NCBI GenBank assembly: GCA_964523675.1
Contig: CAZFZT010000002.1
Location: 37,375 to 101,374 of the forward strand
Source of the DNA: CAZFZT01 sp964523675
Lineage (GTDB): Bacteria; Planctomycetota; Phycisphaerae; Phycisphaerales; SM1A02
DNA length: 64,000 nucleotides
Direction of reading: 5' to 3'
Part shown: piece by piece, positions 59,156 through 64,000 of the stretch
Numbering within the stretch: position 1 is the stretch's first letter
Layout: each line of letters opens with the position of its first letter
Notes under the pieces: model-generated
Databases searched by the model: none
What the model was told of the DNA's origin: nothing
What the model saw: only the letters and a program-made list of their open reading frames with translations
Position numbers and translations under genes: made by a program

Positions 59156-60040
59156 TCAGGAGAGCTGTGTGGTTGTCTCTTGCGATTGGCGTAGGTCAGG
59201 AACCGGCCAGAGGGGTGAATGCGACCTTGCGATGCGGCCAAAGGTCGCCTGATCCATTGCGAGGCTCGCATAGATGAACCTGATCGTGGCATCCGACGGC
59301 GGGTCCGGTCGAGGAGGGGCCTTGGGATGCACTGCGTCGCGAATCCGATCTCGTAGATGACGAGGAAGCAGAGGGGCAATAACTTTCCGATAAGTTCGGC
59401 TCAAACGCACCGCTCGCCAGAATTCGACCCGCACCGGCTTGCCGTCGCTCTTGTTGTACACCTTTGCCAAGTCAATAAGGTCTGGTCGCGGCTCGACGCC
59501 GATGAACTCCGATACCTTGGCCACGACTTCACGCCGCCGTGCCACATACTCCTCGAACTTCACGATCATCACATTTTCGTGTCCAAACAGCTCGATCCAC
59601 GGAGTCACCTGCATCGCATACTTCGTGTAGTTGAGCAGCGATGGCTGGCGGTGAATCTCCTCGTCGATATTCGGACCGAAGAGCCCGGTAACGTAGGAGT
59701 GGTAGTGATGGCTGATGATCCGCGCCACCGGCTCGCGAACGATGTAAATCACCCGCAGGTTCGGGCCGATGACTTTTCTTGCCCGTTCAGCCGCCCCCGT
59801 TCGATCGGGCAGCTTCGTGTACGTCGTCGACGCTTCGCCGCACTTCTGGCTGGGTCGAGCTGCTTCAAACAGGGCAGCATACTCGGCAAGGCCATCGGCC
59901 TCCAGCACCTGATCTCGGCAGAGTGAGTTCGGCTCCTTCACGTCCGGCATGTAGATCGCCGGGTTTTCAAGCAGGTCACGATACAGGGAGGTCGTGCCGG
60001 CTTTCATGGCTCCGATGATAAGGAAGTCTGGAAAACGCAT
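59156..60040 (-). CDS. PAPS-dependent sulfotransferase
   Basis: The ATG at 60040 (MRFPDFLIIGAMKAGTTSL) gives 294 residues. GAMKAGTTSLYRDL is the 5'-phosphosulfate-binding loop and YIVREPVARIISHHYH the 3'-phosphate-binding segment of carbohydrate sulfotransferases. KEPNSLCRD and TKLPDRTGAAERA match the family. It should transfer sulfate from PAPS to a sugar hydroxyl. The frame is open to 60229, but that part overlaps the divergent methyltransferase gene. Confidence 0.88.
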   Translation of the reverse strand: MRFPDFLIIGAMKAGTTSLYRDLLENPAIYMPDVKEPNSLCRDQVLEADGLAEYAALFEAARPSQKCGEASTTYTKLPDRTGAAERARKVIGPNLRVIYIVREPVARIISHHYHSYVTGLFGPNIDEEIHRQPSLLNYTKYAMQVTPWIELFGHENVMIVKFEEYVARRREVVAKVSEFIGVEPRPDLIDLAKVYNKSDGKPVRVEFWRAVRLSRTYRKVIAPLLPRHLRDRIRDAVHPKAPPRPDPPSDATIRFIYASLAMDQATFGRIARSHSPLWPVPDLRQSQETTTQLS

Positions 60041-60183
60041 GATGAGCAGATGCGGAAGTCTGGTAGACGAACAAGTGGCCGAGTTCGGTAGTACGACGGG
60101 ACCGGCCGGGAAGTTTCGTAGTGCGGGATGGCCCGCTACAATCGGACCCCCAATTGGACGCCTCAAGAGGATGAACTTCCCTG

Positions 60184-60915
60184 ATGACCGATCCCGCAGC
60201 GGCAACAGCATATAACCAGCAGCAGGCACAGGTGTACGACGAGAGGCGCTTCACCCATGAAGCAGGGAAGCGTATTCATGCTGCCGAGTTCGGCCAACTT
60301 AGAGTAGCACTTGAACTGATGCCGAAGGGCGGGCGGGCCATCGAGGTGGGTTGCGGAACCGGGCGGCTGCTCATGGCGGCTCGGGAGAAGGGGTACGACG
60401 TGGAAGGGGCCGACGCCTCGCCTGATATGCTTCAAATGCTTCGCGCGAAGTTGGGCGGGGATCAGGCCAGCGTACGGCTTGAGGTGGCGGAGGCGGCGAA
60501 ACTGCCGCATGAAGATGCGACATTTGATCTCGTTTACTCGATCCGTCTGTTGAACCAGACGGAGTCGCCAGAGTACGCGCTTCGTGCGGTCGCCGAGATG
60601 ATTCGTATCGCCAAGCCCGGAGGTCGTCTGTTGATTGAGTTTGTCAATCACTATCGCCCGCGGATCGGGGCGGCCCGAAAGAAGACGACGCGACTGCGGC
60701 CTTCCGAAGTAGCGGCTCAAGCACGTTCGCACGGCTGCCGAGTTCTGGGCTTCCGGGGATGCTTCTTCCTCGGCATCCAGACGTATCACCTCACGCCGGA
60801 TTTCCTACTCCCGCTGGTGGCGACCATGGATCGAGCACTCAGCAGATTGCTTCCGCGGTTGTGCGCCCGCACGTATGTTCTCCTGCGAAAGAATGACGGA
60901 GCGCCGGCGGAATGA
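60184..60915 (+). CDS. Class I SAM-dependent methyltransferase
   Basis: This 243-residue protein has RAIEVGCGTGRLLMAAREKG (motif I), VEGADASPDMLQMLRAK (motif II), FDLVYSIRLLNQTESPEYAL and ARPGG-like AKPGGRLLIEFVNHY (motif III), as in Methyltransf_11. The substrate is unknown; neighbours suggest a sugar or lipid of the polysaccharide pathway. It overlaps the glycosyltransferase gene by 4 bp (ATGA). Confidence 0.88.
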   Translation: MTDPAAATAYNQQQAQVYDERRFTHEAGKRIHAAEFGQLRVALELMPKGGRAIEVGCGTGRLLMAAREKGYDVEGADASPDMLQMLRAKLGGDQASVRLEVAEAAKLPHEDATFDLVYSIRLLNQTESPEYALRAVAEMIRIAKPGGRLLIEFVNHYRPRIGAARKKTTRLRPSEVAAQARSHGCRVLGFRGCFFLGIQTYHLTPDFLLPLVATMDRALSRLLPRLCARTYVLLRKNDGAPAE

Positions 60916-62114
60916 AGATCGGCTACTTCGTTTCGGTCGTCTCGCGGCTGCGCGGCTACGAGCGCAACGTCTCAGGTCACATTCAGATTCCGCTCCACGC
61001 GCTGCAACTGCTCGGAGAGCGGGGCCATGAAGTGCATCTGATTACCAACGAGTTTGGTGATGACCGCGTCCTGCCGTGGTGCATGCCGGACAACGCACAC
61101 GTACACTACGTGCTTGACAGTCGGAGGCGGCTTGGCTCACTCGAGAAGAAGCGGCCGCCTGTGGAAGGGGTGTACCCGCTCCGCTTTCTCAGACAAGTGC
61201 GCCAGATCAAAGGTATCGCAGAGAAGCATGGATTCGACATCATGCACTTCTCGGGCCAACCGCGCACGGTGCAACTCGGGGCGATTGTGAAACTCGTCGG
61301 CCTGCGCGTGCCGACGGTGGGATCGCTCTTCGGGCCGCTGACGCGCGGCGGCTTTCGCTCCGGTTTTCTCCTTCGCCGGGCTGGCCCGATCATTACCGCG
61401 ACGAACTTTGTGGCAGAGACCTGTAGTTTGTATGGGGTGAAACCGCATGTGCTGCGTCATGGTCTGGTGCGCGACTTTCGTCAGGAGTGGATGGCCGAGC
61501 GAGAGGGGGCAGCGGGGGGGACCGGTTCTGAAGCAGTTCGCAAGCATCGCGTTCTTTTCTGGCGCGATCTCACACGATGGCAGGGCGCGGATGTCGCGAT
61601 TGCGGCATTCGATACGCTCGCAAGTGAGTTCCCGCATCTGACCTTTACCTTTGCGGTGCGGCCACAATTGAAGGAGACACCGGGGCTTGATGAACTTCAG
61701 CAGAAACACGCGAACGTGCAGGTGTACCGTTTTCCGTATCCGCCGGGTGTCTCACTCGCGGGTTTGATCCACGAGGCGGTATGCGCTGTGATGCCGTTTC
61801 GACGGTTTACGATGCAGCCGCAACTTGCCATCGCTGAGTCATTGGCGGCCGGTGTGCCGGTGGTGGCAAGCGATGTGGAGTCGGCAAGTGACCTAGTGTC
61901 GCACGAACAGTCCGGTTATCTCGTTCCGCCCGGAGATGTCGAGGCAACCACGGCTGCGCTGCGGCTGCTGTTGCATGATCCGCATCAGGCGGAAGTGATG
62001 GGCCGCGCAGCGGAGGAGGAGATGGCCGCCAAGTGGAATTGGGACCGCTACGTCGATCAGATCGAGCAATTGTATGAATCGCTAATCACCGCTCCACGGG
62101 CATCGGCACTGTGA
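60912..62114 (+). CDS. GT4-family glycosyltransferase
   Basis: This 400-residue protein has a GT-B fold pattern. The N-terminal lobe contains LLGERGHEVHLITNEFGDD and the C-terminal lobe contains a FRRFTMQPQLAIAESLAAGVPVVASDV segment (positions 61797-61875), matching the E-x7-E nucleotide-sugar motif in loose form. SGYLVPPGDVEATTAAL follows. It should add a sugar to the growing glycan-lipid. It is coupled to the preceding methyltransferase. Confidence 0.88.
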   Translation: MKIGYFVSVVSRLRGYERNVSGHIQIPLHALQLLGERGHEVHLITNEFGDDRVLPWCMPDNAHVHYVLDSRRRLGSLEKKRPPVEGVYPLRFLRQVRQIKGIAEKHGFDIMHFSGQPRTVQLGAIVKLVGLRVPTVGSLFGPLTRGGFRSGFLLRRAGPIITATNFVAETCSLYGVKPHVLRHGLVRDFRQEWMAEREGAAGGTGSEAVRKHRVLFWRDLTRWQGADVAIAAFDTLASEFPHLTFTFAVRPQLKETPGLDELQQKHANVQVYRFPYPPGVSLAGLIHEAVCAVMPFRRFTMQPQLAIAESLAAGVPVVASDVESASDLVSHEQSGYLVPPGDVEATTAALRLLLHDPHQAEVMGRAAEEEMAAKWNWDRYVDQIEQLYESLITAPRASAL

Positions 62115-62128
62115 CCCTGATCCTACGG

Positions 62129-62905
62129 TCACTTCGGCTTCTCCAGCCGAGCCACGAGGTTCAGCAGACAATGCTTGTCGTGCCGGAACCGTCGCTTCAG
62201 GTTCATTGCGTGCAGCAGAGGGCGAAGTGGTCCACGCAGATAACCCTCTGGGCCCCGTTCTTCGACGTACACATACTGCGGTTGAAGGAAGCCGACGCTT
62301 GACGCATAGGTCTCGATGGCTTTCGCCGAGTTGCAACGGTATTGCACCGGATAGTGATACTCCTCTGTCGCGCTCCCCATGACAACGCGGAGAACGATCT
62401 CCTCGAGTTTCAGACGCTTCAGTGCCCGCGTGAGCAGCGCAAAGTAGTGCCGACCGTTCGGCGTGATGAAGTAATACCGACCGCCCGGCTTGAGGGCGCG
62501 ATGCACGGCCCGCAGAAACGGCTCCGGCTCCGCGACGTGCTCCATCACCATGTAGGAGTACGCCAGGTCAAAGTGGTTCTCCGGCAACTCAGCCGTCTCC
62601 ATCATCGCATGTTGAAAGTGATCGAAGAGGCCCTCCTCCGGCCAGACCTGTTCGTCCGGCTCAATTCCCCAGAACTCATCGACATGCTGCCGGACGAGTC
62701 TCGTCCACTTCACATTGCGCGCCATGCCGCGGCCGCATCCGATGTCGAGTGCGCGGCGCGGCTGGCTGCGCGAGTCAAGTTCCTGAACGAGCAGTGATGT
62801 GAAGAACGGGCTGCGCGCGGCCGTGTTCTGAAAGTTGTACCGCCGACTGTAGTCCTCGAAGCGCAGGTCGATCTCCTCGCATTGTACTGATTTCTCGCCG
62901 CTCAT
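62129..62905 (-). CDS. Class I SAM-dependent methyltransferase
   Basis: The ATG at 62905 gives 258 residues. RALDIGCGRGMARNV is motif I, FDLAYSYMVMEHVAEPEPFL and HRALKPGGRYYFITPNG are typical of Methyltransf_11-type enzymes near sugar pathways. Its ATG overlaps the stop of the upstream sulfotransferase by 3-4 bp (ATGA), so the two are co-translated. It converges with the GT4 gene with only 14 bp between stops. Confidence 0.85.
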   Translation of the reverse strand: MSGEKSVQCEEIDLRFEDYSRRYNFQNTAARSPFFTSLLVQELDSRSQPRRALDIGCGRGMARNVKWTRLVRQHVDEFWGIEPDEQVWPEEGLFDHFQHAMMETAELPENHFDLAYSYMVMEHVAEPEPFLRAVHRALKPGGRYYFITPNGRHYFALLTRALKRLKLEEIVLRVVMGSATEEYHYPVQYRCNSAKAIETYASSVGFLQPQYVYVEERGPEGYLRGPLRPLLHAMNLKRRFRHDKHCLLNLVARLEKPK

Positions 62906-63813
62906 CGACTCTCTGCTTTCACCGGCGTGCTGCCCGGTTGATCGAGGTGCTCCGGATAACCCAACTCGCGCAACAGGGGCGCGAGACATGCCTGCACCTC
63001 GGCTTCCTCTTCATCGGTCAGTGTGCGATTCCACTTCGACTTTCGCGTGGGATCAATGTGCCCCCTCGTATACTCCAGCACCGGCTCGGCGTGAGGGAGT
63101 TCGGCAAAGTCCAGCACTCGACCGATTACTTCCATTGGCTTCGACATCAACTCTTCATATCGCAATTCAAGGTAGTTCTCAGCCAACAACGAATGCCCGT
63201 CCTCGACCGATTTCGCAACAATCGCCTTCCATTGTTCGGCGACCATCAGGTGCCGCGGCAGGTCGAGCCAGTCCCGCCAGCCGCGCGGCCGCGGCCCCCA
63301 GTAGCGCGATGGCTTGCCCAGAACCTTCGTCCGCCACACCGTGCGGAAGAACATCGGTACGTACGCCGGCCAGTCGGTCAGCGGCGTTTGCCGCAATCGC
63401 TTGCGCACCAGCCCGGGATTCGGAGGCGACTTCTGAATCTGCAGCATTGACCGAACCACAAGCCGGCCATCTCGAATGATGTTCACCATGCGCGCATCCG
63501 GATACAGCGCGTGAATAAACGGCATTCGCAGACAATTGCTCGGCGTCTTCTCTGCAAATCGATCACGCCCGTGCTCAGAGAGAAACGACGCAAACGTGCG
63601 ATCGATGTAGTTCGCGATGCGCGGTCTCAGTCGTTCCGGCCCGAGTTCATCATCGCTCCGGTACGCATTGCCGTGCATCCAGATCGGGCGCGGCTCGACC
63701 CAGTACGCCACATCGGGATGGCGCGAGAGGATGCGACCCATCATGCTCGTCGCCGAGCGGGCGCAGCCGAGGATGATGATCGGTTTGCGAATGCGGCGTT
63801 CAGGTAAACTCAC
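62902..63813 (-). CDS. Sulfotransferase-family protein
   Basis: This 303-residue protein starts at a GTG (63813). PIIILGCARSATSMMGRIL is a 5'-phosphosulfate loop with Ser and Thr in place of the usual Lys-Thr pair, as in the Sulfotransfer_3-type group. VNIIRDGRLVVRSML is the 3'-phosphate-binding segment and LELRYEELMSKPMEVI a family-typical motif. It is distinct from the other sulfotransferase in the cluster, so two different sulfation positions are plausible. Confidence 0.85.
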   Translation of the reverse strand: MSLPERRIRKPIIILGCARSATSMMGRILSRHPDVAYWVEPRPIWMHGNAYRSDDELGPERLRPRIANYIDRTFASFLSEHGRDRFAEKTPSNCLRMPFIHALYPDARMVNIIRDGRLVVRSMLQIQKSPPNPGLVRKRLRQTPLTDWPAYVPMFFRTVWRTKVLGKPSRYWGPRPRGWRDWLDLPRHLMVAEQWKAIVAKSVEDGHSLLAENYLELRYEELMSKPMEVIGRVLDFAELPHAEPVLEYTRGHIDPTRKSKWNRTLTDEEEAEVQACLAPLLRELGYPEHLDQPGSTPVKAESR

Positions 63814-64000
63814 GGGCCGCGATTATAGATGGTGCGGCGGTGCGGGGGCTCCAGTTCGGAAGCGCGGTGCGATCAGAATGAGCCAGGGGACGAATAGCGT
63901 CATGAGCGCTCCGCCGAGCATCGGCATCGCTGCATGCCGGGATAAATCGGCCGCGCAAGGTCAAAGAGGTCGAAGAATGCGTTCGGCCAAAGGACGGCCC
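63814..64000. other. Window end without an assignable gene
   Basis: The minus strand could hold the 3' end of another gene. One frame ends with a membrane-helix-like LMTLFVPWLILIAPRF before a stop near 63829, but a stop at about 63946 precedes it in that frame. Another frame (LWPNAFFDLFDLARP) runs off the window and stops near 63900. Neither is long enough to call. Confidence 0.4.

Overview
The window looks like a draft or metagenome contig from a planctomycete, most likely class Phycisphaerae. The signs are high GC, weak or absent ribosome-binding sites at many starts, secreted proteins ending in paired CPADLTGDG-type dockerin-like repeats, AddAB-type recombination genes, and many small palindromic repeats between and inside genes. 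Two runs of 10 Ns (36059-36068, 56497-56506) mark assembly joins. No tRNA, rRNA, CRISPR array, integrase or transposase was recognised.

Positions 284-21611 hold a type II secretion (T2SS) operon: gspF, the pseudopilin genes gspG-H-I-J, gspK, a PilM-like gspL, a fused gspM/gspC-like gene, a giant gspD and a lipoprotein gene. The central novelty is GspD: about 4062 residues against 600-800 normally. A usual N0 domain and a usual C-terminal secretin barrel are separated by about 41 divergent N1/N2/N3-type ring domains instead of three. If these stack as in known secretins, they would form a periplasmic tube of the order of 100 nm. The operon has no gspE, gspO or stand-alone gspC here; a GspC/PilP-like domain is fused to the GspM-like protein instead.

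Positions 21656-35821 hold addA and addB (minus strand), a large periplasmic met-zincin metalloprotease (minus) and two tandem secreted metalloproteases with PPC-like and dockerin-like C-termini (plus). These last two are candidate cargo for the secretion system. Positions 35973-47168 hold trmB, a small membrane protein gene, rsfS, and a tetrapyrrole/sulfur block. hemL-hemC-hemD run forward and converge on hemB-hemA-cobA-cbiX-sir-cysH, which run in reverse and link heme and siroheme synthesis to assimilatory sulfite reduction. A structured leader precedes cysH.

Positions 47595-56020 are mixed housekeeping: nuoC, a CBS-domain protein, a STAS protein, ribH-nusB-ftsY, pyrC, sucC and a lipoprotein of unknown function. 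Positions 56041-63813 form a surface polysaccharide locus with a flippase, an O-antigen polymerase-like protein, two sulfotransferases, two methyltransferases and a GT4 glycosyltransferase, which suggests a sulfated surface glycan. Several families of short inverted repeats occur between genes and, unusually, in frame within gspJ, gspK, gspD, hemA and pyrC.
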